A DNA stretch of 64,000 bases from Nocardioides sp. S-1144 (lineage in GTDB: Bacteria > Actinomycetota > Actinomycetes > Propionibacteriales > Nocardioidaceae): contig NZ_CP040695.2 in NCBI RefSeq assembly GCF_005954645.2, positions 3,782,001 to 3,846,000 of the forward strand. The letters are read 5' to 3'. Below, one piece after another: positions 23,557 through 32,032 of the stretch. Both the position numbers and the translations under genes were made by a program. Under the pieces are notes generated by a model that worked only from the letters and a program-made list of their open reading frames with translations, made no database searches and was not told the DNA's origin. Position 1 is the stretch's first letter; each line of letters starts with the position of its first letter.

Positions 23557-24879
23557 ATGATCCAGCTGACCAAAGGCACCAACGCTCCGCTCGACGCGAC
23601 GCAGCTGACGGTGACGGTCGACGTCGCCGCGACCGCCGACCTGTCCGCGCTGCTGCTGGCTCCCGGCGGGAAAGTCCGTGGCGAGAGCGACTTCGTCTTC
23701 TACAACGCCCCCGTCGGACCCGGCGTGGAGTGCAGGTCGCCGTCGGGTGGCGCGGGGTGGCAGGTCGTGATCGACCTCGCCGCGGTGCCGGCCGACGTCG
23801 AGATCGTCCGCCTCGTCACCTCCCTCGACGACGGCGGGAAGACCTTCGGGCAGGTCGGTCAGCCGGTCGCCCGGGTGGCCGACGGCACGGGGACGCCGCT
23901 GGTGGAGTTCGCGATGACCGACCTGTCGTCGGAGACCATCGTCATGCCGCTGGAGATCTACCGCCGCCAGGGCGCCTGGAAGGTCCGCGCCGTCGGCCAG
24001 GGCTACGCCGGCGGGCTGGCCGCGCTGCTCAGCGACCACGGCATCGACGCCAGCGACGAGCCGGCCCCGCCCGCCGCCCCGGCTGCTCCGGCCGCCCCGA
24101 CCCCTCCGCCGCCGCGCCCCGGCCGCCCCGGCCGCCGCCGCACCCACTCCCCCGCCGCCGGCCCCGGTCTACGGCCAGCCGGCCACGCCGCCGTCGACCC
24201 CGACCCGCCGCCCCCGCCGCCGTCCTCCTCGACGCCCCCGCCGCCGCCCGCCCCGGCGGCCGCGTCCGCCGCGTCCGGTGGCGGCGTCAACCTGACCAAG
24301 GGCCGCCCGGTGAACCTCACCAAGGGCCAGACGGTCAACCTCGTCAAGGACGGCAACCAGAAGCTGACGATGGTCCGGATGGGCCTGGGCTGGGACGCGA
24401 TCAAGAAGGGCGGCTTCTTCGGGAGCCGCGAGGTCGACGTCGACCTCGACGCCTCGGCGGTGCTGTTCGCCGGCGGCCAGGTGGCCGACCTGGCGTTCTA
24501 CAACAACCTCACCACCAAGGACGGCTCCATCCAGCACATGGGTGACAACCGCACCGGCGAGGGCGAGGGCGACGACGAGGTCGTGGCCGTCGACCTGACC
24601 CGCGTGCCGGTGCACGTCGACACGGTCTTCTTCATCGTGACCAGCTACCAGGGCCAGACCTTCGAGCAGATCCAGAACGCCTTCTGCCGCCTCATCGACC
24701 ACACCGACGGCGAGCTCGCGCGGTACACGCTGACCGGCGGCATGGCCTACACCGGCATGGTGATGGCCAAGCTGCACCGGGTCGGCTCGGACTGGAAGTT
24801 CACCGCCATCGGCGACGGCATCCAGGCCAAGACGCCGCTCGACGCCCTGCCGCTGCTGAACGCCTACCTCACCAAGTAG
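23557..24879 (+). CDS. Double TerD-domain protein (tellurium-resistance/stress family)
   Basis: A 440-residue protein with two TerD-like calcium-binding beta-sandwich domains. Domain one (1-165) starts MIQLTKGTNAPL and contains DFVFYNAP and VMPLEIYRRQGAWKVRAVGQ; domain two (about 240-440) has VNLTKG twice, GWDAIKKGG and YTGMVMAKLHRVGSDWKFTA. TerD proteins act in tellurite, metal and envelope stress complexes. The linker (about 175-235) is proline-rich and in its middle turns unexpectedly Arg/His/Gly-rich, while a different frame there would give APVYGQPATPPSTPT, as is usual for such linkers; two compensating indels are possible. The ATG is conventional. The next gene follows four bases later. 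Confidence 0.9.
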   Translation: MIQLTKGTNAPLDATQLTVTVDVAATADLSALLLAPGGKVRGESDFVFYNAPVGPGVECRSPSGGAGWQVVIDLAAVPADVEIVRLVTSLDDGGKTFGQVGQPVARVADGTGTPLVEFAMTDLSSETIVMPLEIYRRQGAWKVRAVGQGYAGGLAALLSDHGIDASDEPAPPAAPAAPAAPTPPPPRPGRPGRRRTHSPAAGPGLRPAGHAAVDPDPPPPPPSSSTPPPPPAPAAASAASGGGVNLTKGRPVNLTKGQTVNLVKDGNQKLTMVRMGLGWDAIKKGGFFGSREVDVDLDASAVLFAGGQVADLAFYNNLTTKDGSIQHMGDNRTGEGEGDDEVVAVDLTRVPVHVDTVFFIVTSYQGQTFEQIQNAFCRLIDHTDGELARYTLTGGMAYTGMVMAKLHRVGSDWKFTAIGDGIQAKTPLDALPLLNAYLTK

Positions 24880-24883
24880 CCCG

Positions 24884-26476
24884 GTGGCCGACCCCACCGC
24901 CCTGCGCAGCGGGGAGAATCGGCCCTGGCCGGACGCCCGCGTCACGGCCTACGTCGCGGGCGCCCGGGTGTCCGCGCTGCTGCTGGGCACCGACGGCCGG
25001 GCGCTCGACGCGGCGGCCTGGGTCGACGCCACGGCGCCGTCGCGCAGCGGCGTCGAGCACCTCGGCGGCGCCGTCGAGGGCGTGACCGTGCACCTGCCGG
25101 ACGTCGACGCGGCGGTCGCCCGGGTCGTGGTCGTGGCCACCGGGTTCGGCCCCGCCCCGACCGCCCAGCTGCTCACCACCGACGGCGCCGTGGCCTTCAC
25201 CGTGACGCCCGAGCGGCTCAGCGTCGAGACCGCCCTGGTGATGGCCGAGGTCTACCGGCGCGAGGGGGCGTGGAAGGTCCGGGCCCTCGCCCAGGGGTAC
25301 GCCGGCGGACCGGCCGCCCTCGCGGCGGCCCACGGCGCCCCGGCGCCGGCCTCCGCGCCCGCACCGCCGGCTCCCCCGCCCCCGCCCGTACCGCCCGGAC
25401 AGTCGGCAGAGCCGGCCCAGCCGGCGCCGATGGTCGTCGACGACCCGGTGCGGCGGATCGGCATGATCCTCGACGACGCGTCGCGCACGACCGCCTCGTT
25501 CGAGTCCTCGGAGGCGTTCGCCGAGCAGCGGCTCGAGCGCGACCTCGAGCAGGTCGTCGGTGACCCGTCGATGCGGATCGGCCCCCGGGGCGACGCCGCC
25601 CGGGCCGAGGCGCAGCGGCGACGCGACCAGCTCGTCGCCGAGGCCCGGGCCCGTCACCACGCCGACCTGGCCCAGCTCACCGGTGAGCTCGCCGACCTGG
25701 CCCGGGTGCTGCCGGCCGCGCTGGCGCCGTGGTCGGCCCCGGCGTGGGGCGACGACGACCCGGCGAACCGTCCGGAGCCCGCCTGGGCCTTCCGCCTCGG
25801 CGAGCTGGCCCTGGAGTCCGCGCCCGACTTCCGCCTGCCGATGCTCCGTGTCCTGCCGCTCGCCCCGCCGGTCTGGATCGAGCTCGAGGACGGCGGCGAG
25901 GTCGTCGCCGGCCGGATGATGGCCGCCCTGACGACGCGGATCCTGGTGGCCCTGCCGCGGGCGCCGCGGGTCGCCGTCGTCGACGTCGGCGCCCGCGCGG
26001 GACTCGGCCACCTGCCGACCGACCAGCCGCCGGCCACCGACCCGACCAGCGCCGCGCGGCTGCTCCAGGAGCACGTCGAGCACGTCAACCTGGTGCTCCT
26101 GGCCCGCCGATCCCGCGGCCTCGACGACCTGGCTCCCGAGCACCGACCGGGGCGGCTGCTGCTGCTGCCCGACTTCCCGAGCGGTCTCGACGACGCCTCG
26201 GTGGCGGCGGTCCACCAGCTCGTGCTCAACGGCGCCCAGGCCGGCCTGAACGTCGTGCTGTCCGGCCGGCGTCCCCAGAGCCTCGGCATCCCCGTCCTCG
26301 ACCTGCTGCACGACTCGTGCCTGCGCGTGCCGACCGCTCCTGGCGGCGACCTGGTCGACGCCTTCGGCGGGGTCACGTGGGTCTTCCACCCCGACCTCGG
26401 ACCCGACGACCCCTTCGTCGACGACCGGGTCCAGGCGACCGTGCGGCGCCGGATCGCCGAGCGCGACGTCCGCTGA
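24884..26476 (+). CDS. TerD-domain protein with large C-terminal region
   Basis: A 530-residue partner of the preceding protein. The N-terminal 145 residues are TerD-like (ARVSALLLGTDGRAL; MAEVYRREGAWKVRALAQGY), followed by a proline-rich linker (about 150-185), a charged helical segment likely to form a coiled coil (RAEAQRRRDQLVAEARARHH, about 246-265) and a C-terminal alpha/beta domain. There VAVVDVGAR, HVNLVLLARRS, GRLLLLPDFPSGL and NVVLSGRRPQS look like strands of an FtsK/HerA-like P-loop fold, but no intact Walker A is visible. A degenerate NTPase role is inference. GTG start, four bases after the upstream stop; surely one operon. Confidence 0.8.
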   Translation: MADPTALRSGENRPWPDARVTAYVAGARVSALLLGTDGRALDAAAWVDATAPSRSGVEHLGGAVEGVTVHLPDVDAAVARVVVVATGFGPAPTAQLLTTDGAVAFTVTPERLSVETALVMAEVYRREGAWKVRALAQGYAGGPAALAAAHGAPAPASAPAPPAPPPPPVPPGQSAEPAQPAPMVVDDPVRRIGMILDDASRTTASFESSEAFAEQRLERDLEQVVGDPSMRIGPRGDAARAEAQRRRDQLVAEARARHHADLAQLTGELADLARVLPAALAPWSAPAWGDDDPANRPEPAWAFRLGELALESAPDFRLPMLRVLPLAPPVWIELEDGGEVVAGRMMAALTTRILVALPRAPRVAVVDVGARAGLGHLPTDQPPATDPTSAARLLQEHVEHVNLVLLARRSRGLDDLAPEHRPGRLLLLPDFPSGLDDASVAAVHQLVLNGAQAGLNVVLSGRRPQSLGIPVLDLLHDSCLRVPTAPGGDLVDAFGGVTWVFHPDLGPDDPFVDDRVQATVRRRIAERDVR

Positions 26477-26558
26477 CCGGGACGCGTCACCGCGTCCGGG
26501 CCGGGTTCACACCGGCCGCGCCGCTCCGGTATGGTTCACGTCGCAAGTCCGCTTGTGG

Positions 26559-26632
26559 GGGCAGGTAGCTCAGTTGGTACGAGCGATCGCCTGAAAAGTG
26601 ATAGGTCGGCGGTTCGACCCCGCCCCTGCCCA
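26559..26632 (+). tRNA. tRNA-Phe (anticodon GAA)
   Basis: A 74-nt cloverleaf with acceptor GGGCAGG/CCTGCCC, anticodon loop CTGAAAA (GAA), T-arm GGCGG-TTCGACC-CCGCC and discriminator A. No encoded CCA. Confidence 0.96.
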
Positions 26633-26663
26633 CAAGCACCGCAGGTCCCCGGACCCGCACCGA

Positions 26664-26694
26664 GACGCCCCCGCCGGACTCCGGCGGGGGCGTC
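26664..26694. terminator. Bidirectional terminator between tRNA-Phe and the PRISE gene
   Basis: GACGCCCCCGCCGGA and TCCGGCGGGGGCGTC form a near-perfect GC-rich hairpin 31 nt after the tRNA and just beyond the stop of the convergent reductase gene, so it can end both transcripts. Confidence 0.85.
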
Positions 26695-26700
26695 CTCGTG

Positions 26701-27783
26701 TCACGGGCGCGGCACGACCCCGTCGGACTCGAGCCGGTCGAACAGGTCGAGGAAGCTCTGCAGGGTGGAGCGGTGGCCGACGAAGCCCGCCGCACGGCTG
26801 CGGGCCATGTCGGTGAGGCACTCGAGGTCGCGGCCGAGGTCGCCGTCGGTGTGCCACCAGGACGCGACGCGGTCCAGGTCGGGTTCGCGCAGGCCGTGGG
26901 CCCCGGCCAGGCGGGCCCACACCGGTCCGGACCCGGCCATCTGCTCCTCCAGCGGGCGCGGCCCACCGGAGAACCCCTCCGGCTCGACCCCCAGCCGCTC
27001 GGCCAGGCGCGGCCACAGCCAGCGCCAACGGAAGAGGTCGCCGTTGGCGATGTTGAAGGCGGTGTCGGCGGCCGCCGGCGTCGTGGCCGCCCACCACAGG
27101 TGCTCGGCCAGCAGGCCGGCGTCGGTCATGTCGGTCAGACCGTCCCACTGGGTCCTCGAGCCGGGGAAGACGAAGGGCCGCCCGGTCGCCCGGCAGATCG
27201 CCGCCTGGGCCGCGAGGGTCTGGCCCATGTTCATCGCGTTGCCCACCGCCGAGCCGATGATCGTGTGCGCCCGATGCACGCTCCAGGTGAAGCCGTCGCG
27301 GGCGGCGGCGGCGAACAGCTCGTCCTCCTGCGCGTAGTAGAAGTTCGGGTACGGCAGGCGGTCCTCGTCCTCGTGGAACGGCGAGTCGGGCACGTCGCCC
27401 TGGCCGTAGGCCTCGAACGGGCCGAGGTAGTGCTTGAGGCCGGTCACCAGCGCGACGTGCCGCACCGATCCCGCGGGCCGCACGGCGTCCAGGACGTCGC
27501 GGACCATCGCGGCGTTGACCCGGATGTTCTCCTCCTCGGTGTCCTGGCGCGCCCAGGCGGTGATGAACACCGACGTGGGGCGGTGCCCGTCCAGCGCCCG
27601 GCGCAGCCCCTCGGCGTCAGTCAGGTCGGCGGTCACCCCGACGACCCCGGGGACCTCGCTGGAGGAGCGGCGCGACAGCCCGAGCACGGTCCGGCCCTCG
27701 CCCACCAGCAGTCGGCAGAGCGCGGATCCGGCGATCCCGGTGGCGCCGACGACCAGGGCCGTGGGCGGGGAGGTGGTGTCCAT
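26701..27783 (-). CDS. PRISE-type short-chain reductase (SDR75-like)
   Basis: A 360-residue NAD(P)H-dependent reductase resembling plant progesterone 5-beta-reductase/iridoid synthase. The N-terminal dinucleotide motif is VVGATGIAGSALCRLL (about residues 11-26). VTGLKHYLGPFE (about 114-125) with its catalytic lysine and PNFYYAQEDEL with its tyrosine are specific to this family, as is VHRAHTIIG. Such enzymes reduce activated C=C bonds of enones. Bacterial members have no settled physiological role; detoxification or steroid/terpenoid metabolism is possible. ATG start at MDTTSPP. No obvious operon partner. Confidence 0.88.
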   Translation of the reverse strand: MDTTSPPTALVVGATGIAGSALCRLLVGEGRTVLGLSRRSSSEVPGVVGVTADLTDAEGLRRALDGHRPTSVFITAWARQDTEEENIRVNAAMVRDVLDAVRPAGSVRHVALVTGLKHYLGPFEAYGQGDVPDSPFHEDEDRLPYPNFYYAQEDELFAAAARDGFTWSVHRAHTIIGSAVGNAMNMGQTLAAQAAICRATGRPFVFPGSRTQWDGLTDMTDAGLLAEHLWWAATTPAAADTAFNIANGDLFRWRWLWPRLAERLGVEPEGFSGGPRPLEEQMAGSGPVWARLAGAHGLREPDLDRVASWWHTDGDLGRDLECLTDMARSRAAGFVGHRSTLQSFLDLFDRLESDGVVPRP

Positions 27784-27896
27784 CCCCCCAACCTACGGAC
27801 CGGCCCGCACCCACCGGGGTGGCCCCCGACCCGCTCCTCGTCCGCGCCGGCGGCGCCCCCGTAGGCTCCTCCCGACACACGGACAGGGGTGGGCAG

Positions 27897-28211
27897 ATGG
27901 TGGCGAGTCGGTCGGCGCGCGAGCGCAAGGCGAAGGTCGAGGCCGGTCCGCTGGCGACGGTCCGCATCGAGCTCGGGGCCGACGAGCAGTTCGTCTACAA
28001 GATCGGCTGCACGACGTGCGTGGCCAAGGGCGGGCGCGCCTGGTCGGCGTACCGGCCCGGCGACGACAACGGCTACATGGCCGCGATGGACCGCTGGATC
28101 TTCCACCTCACCGAGAGGCACCGCGACGCCGACGCCCCGTGCCTGGCCTACCGGGCCGCCGCCGAGCAGCGCCTGCACGAGCGGCGCGGGGACGCCGACC
28201 CCGCCGGCTGA
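27897..28211 (+). CDS. Hypothetical protein with paired cysteines (104 aa)
   Basis: A 104-residue soluble protein of unknown function. It opens with a basic helix (SRSARERKAKVEAG), contains VYKIGCTTCVAKG (about residues 37-49), where the Cys-x-x-Cys could bind metal or form a disulphide, then a Trp-rich middle (RAWSAYRPGDDNG; DRWIFHLTERHRD) and a single late cysteine. ATG after GGGGTGGG is preferred over an earlier in-frame ATG 26 codons upstream. It is convergent with the PucR gene. I do not recognise the family. Confidence 0.65.
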   Translation: MVASRSARERKAKVEAGPLATVRIELGADEQFVYKIGCTTCVAKGGRAWSAYRPGDDNGYMAAMDRWIFHLTERHRDADAPCLAYRAAAEQRLHERRGDADPAG

Positions 28212-28218
28212 GACCCGC

Positions 28219-29910
28219 TCACCCCTCCTCGGCGTCGGTCCCGGCCGCGCCCGGCGGGACCAGGCGCAGCTGGAGGAGGGCGCCGAAGCGGACGTCGGGG
28301 TCGGCGAGGTCCATCTCGCCGACCTCCGCCACCCGGCGCAGCCGGTAGCGGAAGGTGTTGGGGTGCACGAAGAGCGCCTCGGCCGCGGCGACCACGTCGC
28401 CGAACGCCTCCAGCCAGGCCTGGAGGGTCTCCACGAGGTTGGTGCGGTGCTGCGCGTCGTAGGCCGCCAGCCGGGCCAGCGCCCCCTCGGGCCGCTCGCC
28501 GCGGGCCGCCATCAGGTCGCGCATCTCGAGCACCAGCGCCTCGAAGTGGACGTCGGCCAGCCGGGCGACCCGCCGGGCGCCGTCGCGGTCGCGCTGGCCG
28601 TGCTCGTCGCGCAGCACCCGCAGCGCCCGGTCGACGCACTGGCGAGAGCGCGCCAGCGCGGCGACGTCGCCGGCGGCCGGGCCGACCCCGACCACCCCGC
28701 CGCGGCGGTCGCCGACCCGGTCGAGGAACTCGCGACCGATCCGGACCGCACGCTCCTCCGCGCCGCCCGCACCGGGGGCCGGCACCAGCCCGTAGGCCAC
28801 CCCGCCGATCAGGGCCGCGGCCGCCTTGGGGTGCACGGCGCCGAGGTGGACGGCGAAGGCGTCGCTGAGCCGCTCGCGCTCGTGGGCCACCACGGCGTCG
28901 TCGGTGTCGCCGTCGCCCACGTCGGAGCCGGCGACGGCCACGCCGAGCACCATCAGCTGCTGCCCCCCGAGGCCGAGCCGGTCGAGCGCCTCCCGGGCCC
29001 GGACGCCGCCCTCTAGCGCGGTGCTCAGCAGGTCGGCCCGGAGCCGGCGCTGGACGTCGGCGCCGGCGCGGACGCGGAGCAGGTGCAGGGCGACGAGCTT
29101 GGCGGCGTCGCACAGCGCCTCGGTGCGCTCCTCGCTCAGCGGGCCGGGCACGGCGGCCCAGATGGAGCCGAGCACCTCGTCGCCGGCGCGGACCGCCACC
29201 GCCACCCGGGGCCGGGTGAAGGTGTCGCCGTCCATCGGGATCGGGGTGACGAAGACGGGCCGGTCGCTGCGGTGCAGGTCGCGGAAGACGCCCTGCTCGG
29301 CGAGTGCCCGGGCGTAGCGCTCGGGGACCTGGCGGCCGAGGATCGTCTCGACCCGGGAGGGGTCGGCCTCGTCCTGGCGGCCCGAGAAGGCCAGCACCCG
29401 CGAGCTGCGGTCCTCGATGGTGACCGGGGCGTCGAGCAGCGAGGCGATGGCGTTGGCGACCGCGAACAGGTCGCCGGACGGCAGCCCGCCCAGCGACTCG
29501 GCGCCGCCGACCGCGAGGTCTCCCTCGGCCAGCAGCGAGCGCAGCATCGAGGCCAGGTGCGCCCACGGCGCGCCCGGGCTGAGCGCGAGCAGCGCGACGC
29601 CGGTGGCCGCGACGGCGTCCGCGACCGCGTCGGTGGGCTGCACCGGGCCCCGCACGACCAGGCCCGCCGCCCGCTGCTCGCCCAGGACGCCGAGCAGGTC
29701 GACGACCCGGGCGGGGGTGTCCACGCCGACGCCGAGCACCAGCGCTCCCCCGGGCAGCACCGGGGCGTCCATCGGGTCGTGGATGACGACGCCGCCGATC
29801 TCGGGCGTGCCGTCCACGTCGCCGGCCACCAGGTCGAGCAGCGTGGCCCCGAGGTCGTCGAGGACGCGGCCGAGGCTGGCGCGCGGGCGGAGGCCGGTCA
29901 CCGGGTTCAC
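28219..29910 (-). CDS. PucR-family transcriptional regulator
   Basis: A 563-residue regulator of the PucR/CdaR type. The N-terminal part (about 1-110) is a PucR-like ligand domain, the middle contains a GAF-like and a GGDEF-like segment (DGDTFTRPRVAVAVRAGDEV; GVVGVGPAAGDVA), and the C-terminal HTH_30 domain is clear (LVETLQAWLEAFGDVVAAAE then LFVHPNTFRYRLRRVAEVGE). Such regulators control purine, amino acid and aromatic catabolism. It is the last gene of the minus-strand peptide/D-amino acid block, 92 nt after the racemase gene, and is the natural candidate regulator for it. GTG start. Confidence 0.92.
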   Translation of the reverse strand: MNPVTGLRPRASLGRVLDDLGATLLDLVAGDVDGTPEIGGVVIHDPMDAPVLPGGALVLGVGVDTPARVVDLLGVLGEQRAAGLVVRGPVQPTDAVADAVAATGVALLALSPGAPWAHLASMLRSLLAEGDLAVGGAESLGGLPSGDLFAVANAIASLLDAPVTIEDRSSRVLAFSGRQDEADPSRVETILGRQVPERYARALAEQGVFRDLHRSDRPVFVTPIPMDGDTFTRPRVAVAVRAGDEVLGSIWAAVPGPLSEERTEALCDAAKLVALHLLRVRAGADVQRRLRADLLSTALEGGVRAREALDRLGLGGQQLMVLGVAVAGSDVGDGDTDDAVVAHERERLSDAFAVHLGAVHPKAAAALIGGVAYGLVPAPGAGGAEERAVRIGREFLDRVGDRRGGVVGVGPAAGDVAALARSRQCVDRALRVLRDEHGQRDRDGARRVARLADVHFEALVLEMRDLMAARGERPEGALARLAAYDAQHRTNLVETLQAWLEAFGDVVAAAEALFVHPNTFRYRLRRVAEVGEMDLADPDVRFGALLQLRLVPPGAAGTDAEEG

Positions 29911-30002
29911 GACCCGACCCTAGGGGCCCGGCCGACCCGGGGGTTCGTCGTGGCGCACCGGATCCGAGCCCGATGCTGTACCCCCGGACGAACCAGGACG
30001 TC

Positions 30003-31121
30003 TCAGACGGCGATCCACTCCGTCGCGGTCGTGACCGCGGCGAGCTCCTCGGCCAGCGGCTCGACGCCGAGACCCGGACCGGTCGGGACCGGGAGGTGGC
30101 CGTCGTCGAGCACGAACGGTGCGGTGATGTCGCGGGCGTAGTAGCGGCCCGAGGCGGAGGTGTCCCCCGGCATCGTGAACCCGGGCAGGGCGGCGAGGGC
30201 CACGTTGGCGGCGCGCCCCAGACCGGTCTCGAGCATCCCCCCGCACCAGACCGGTACGCCGTGGGCGACGCACAGGTCGTGGATCCGGCGTGCCTCGAGG
30301 TACCCGCCGACCCGCCCGGGCTTGATGTTGACCACCTGGCAGGCGCCGAGACGGATCGCGGCCGCTGCCGTCCGGGCCGAGGTGATCGACTCGTCCAGGC
30401 AGACCGGGGTGGTGATCAGCCGGGCGAGGTCCGCGTGCCCGTGGAGGTCGTCCTCGGGCAGCGGCTGCTCCACCAGGAGCAGGTCGAAGGGGTCGAGCCG
30501 CGCGAGGTGCCGGGCATCGGCCAGGGTGTAGGCGGTGTTGGCGTCGACCTGCAGCAGGACGTCGTCGCCGAACCGCTCGCGGACCGCGCGCACCGGCTCG
30601 ACGTCCCAGCCGGGCTCGATCTTGAGCTTGATCCGGACGTAGCCCTCCTCGAGGTAGCCGCCCACGGCGTCGAGCAGCGCGCCGACGTCGTCCATGATGC
30701 CGACCGAGACGCCGCACGGGACCCGGTCGTGCACGGCCCCGAGCTCGCGCGAGAGCGGTCGGCCCTCGGCCCGCAGCTCGGCGTCCAGGACGCCCATCTC
30801 CAGCGCCGCCTTGGCCATCCGGTGGCCGTGGAACGGCGCCAGGACCGAGGCCACCGACGTCGCGGGGACCGGCCCGGCCGCGGCGAGGGCCGGCACGAGA
30901 AAGCGGCGCAGCGCGTCGGCCGCCCCGTCGACGTACTCCTCGGAGTAGAGCGGCGCGGCCATGGCCACGCACTCCCCCCACCCCTCGGCGGCGTCGGTGA
31001 CGACCCGCAGCAGGAGCAGGTCGCGGCTGGTCTGGGTGGCGAAGGAGGTGCGGAACGGCGACACCAGCGGCATCGACACCCAGCGGAGCTCGACGCCCTG
31101 CAGGCGCCCGGGCGCGCTCAC
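30003..31121 (-). CDS. N-acyl/N-succinyl amino acid racemase (OSBS/NSAR enolase family)
   Basis: A 372-residue enolase-superfamily enzyme of the muconate-lactonising subgroup. Lys165-x-Lys167 (RIKLK) and Lys267 (VNIKPGR) are the two acid/base lysines, and Asp193, Glu218 and Asp243 (QVDANTAY, LLVEQPL, CLDESI) the magnesium ligands. GGMLETGLGRAAN is typical of the OSBS/NSAR family. Catalysis could be o-succinylbenzoate synthesis for menaquinone, but no men gene is nearby and the linked GNAT and M20 genes point to N-succinylamino acid racemisation in D- to L-amino acid conversion. The GTG overlaps the GNAT stop (GTGA). Confidence 0.9.
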   Translation of the reverse strand: MSAPGRLQGVELRWVSMPLVSPFRTSFATQTSRDLLLLRVVTDAAEGWGECVAMAAPLYSEEYVDGAADALRRFLVPALAAAGPVPATSVASVLAPFHGHRMAKAALEMGVLDAELRAEGRPLSRELGAVHDRVPCGVSVGIMDDVGALLDAVGGYLEEGYVRIKLKIEPGWDVEPVRAVRERFGDDVLLQVDANTAYTLADARHLARLDPFDLLLVEQPLPEDDLHGHADLARLITTPVCLDESITSARTAAAAIRLGACQVVNIKPGRVGGYLEARRIHDLCVAHGVPVWCGGMLETGLGRAANVALAALPGFTMPGDTSASGRYYARDITAPFVLDDGHLPVPTGPGLGVEPLAEELAAVTTATEWIAV

Positions 31122-32032
31122 GACAAGACCTCCCCGGCGTCGGTGTGCCGGACGACGTAGCCGCCGTCGTGGTCGAGGCCGACGATCCGGGCCCCGTCGG
31201 CGGCCAGGCTGGTGAGCACCTCGCGGACGGCGACCCGCCAGCGCTGGGCGGCGGCCGGGTCGGTGCGACGCAACCGCTCGACGTCGGGCGGCACCAGCAC
31301 CAGCGACGTCTCGCCGTCGAGCCTCCCGCGGACCGGGAGCCCGCCCGCGTCGATGCCGAGGGCGACCACGGCACCGGCCCCCACGACCGGCCGCGAGACC
31401 TCCCCCGCGCAGGCCGCGAGGACGGCGGGGGCCTCCAGCGGCCAGCGGACCAGCAGCCGGTCGGTGTCGTCGCCGCCGTTGATCTGGTCGGGCATCGCGC
31501 CGTAGAAGTTCGGCAGGTACTCGACCGGCACGGTGGCGAGCTTGACGAGGTTGAAGTGCGCGTTGCGCCGCACCAGCGGGTCGAAGGTCCACGCGATCTG
31601 CGAGACGCCCCGCAGCAGCGCCCACGAGCGCTGGTGCAGCTTGAGCGCGAACCCCACGCTGCGGCCGGTCGCGGACGGCGCCACGCCGGCGATGTGGCTG
31701 TGCAGGGCGTCGTCGGCCGGGGCGTGGAAGAACCCGACGCAGGCGCCGACGAGCCGGTCGCCGTCGAAGGCGCCCCCGACGTAGTTGCCGGCCTTGCTGA
31801 AGGCCCGCAGGAGCTCGAGGGTGATCGGCGGGTTCCCGCTGCGCCCCCAGATCACGGCGAACAGGTCGACGACCGCCCCGAGCTCCCGCAGGTCGGTGAC
31901 CGTGCGCACGGTGACCCCGGCCGCCAGGGCGGCGGCGTCGGCGGCCCCGACCGCGAGGTCGAGGTCGTGGGCGCGGGTCACGGTCACGTCGGTCACGACA
32001 CCCATGCTGGCGGCGTTCTCGGCGCCGGTCAT
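31118..32032 (-). CDS. GNAT-family acyltransferase linked to the racemase
   Basis: A 304-residue protein with a GNAT fold in the N-terminal half: LRELGAVVDLFAVIWGRSGN, YVGGAFDGDRLVGACVGFFH, then LHSHIAGVAPSATGRSVGFA with the acetyl-CoA binding turn, and WTFDPLVRRNAHFN. The last 120 residues are a separate poorly conserved region. In known NSAR operons a GNAT enzyme succinylates D-amino acids; this one sits between an M20 amidohydrolase and the racemase with overlaps on both sides, so I infer N-acylation of D-amino acids. The acyl donor (acetyl- or succinyl-CoA) cannot be told from sequence. Confidence 0.82.
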   Translation of the reverse strand: MTGAENAASMGVVTDVTVTRAHDLDLAVGAADAAALAAGVTVRTVTDLRELGAVVDLFAVIWGRSGNPPITLELLRAFSKAGNYVGGAFDGDRLVGACVGFFHAPADDALHSHIAGVAPSATGRSVGFALKLHQRSWALLRGVSQIAWTFDPLVRRNAHFNLVKLATVPVEYLPNFYGAMPDQINGGDDTDRLLVRWPLEAPAVLAACAGEVSRPVVGAGAVVALGIDAGGLPVRGRLDGETSLVLVPPDVERLRRTDPAAAQRWRVAVREVLTSLAADGARIVGLDHDGGYVVRHTDAGEVLS

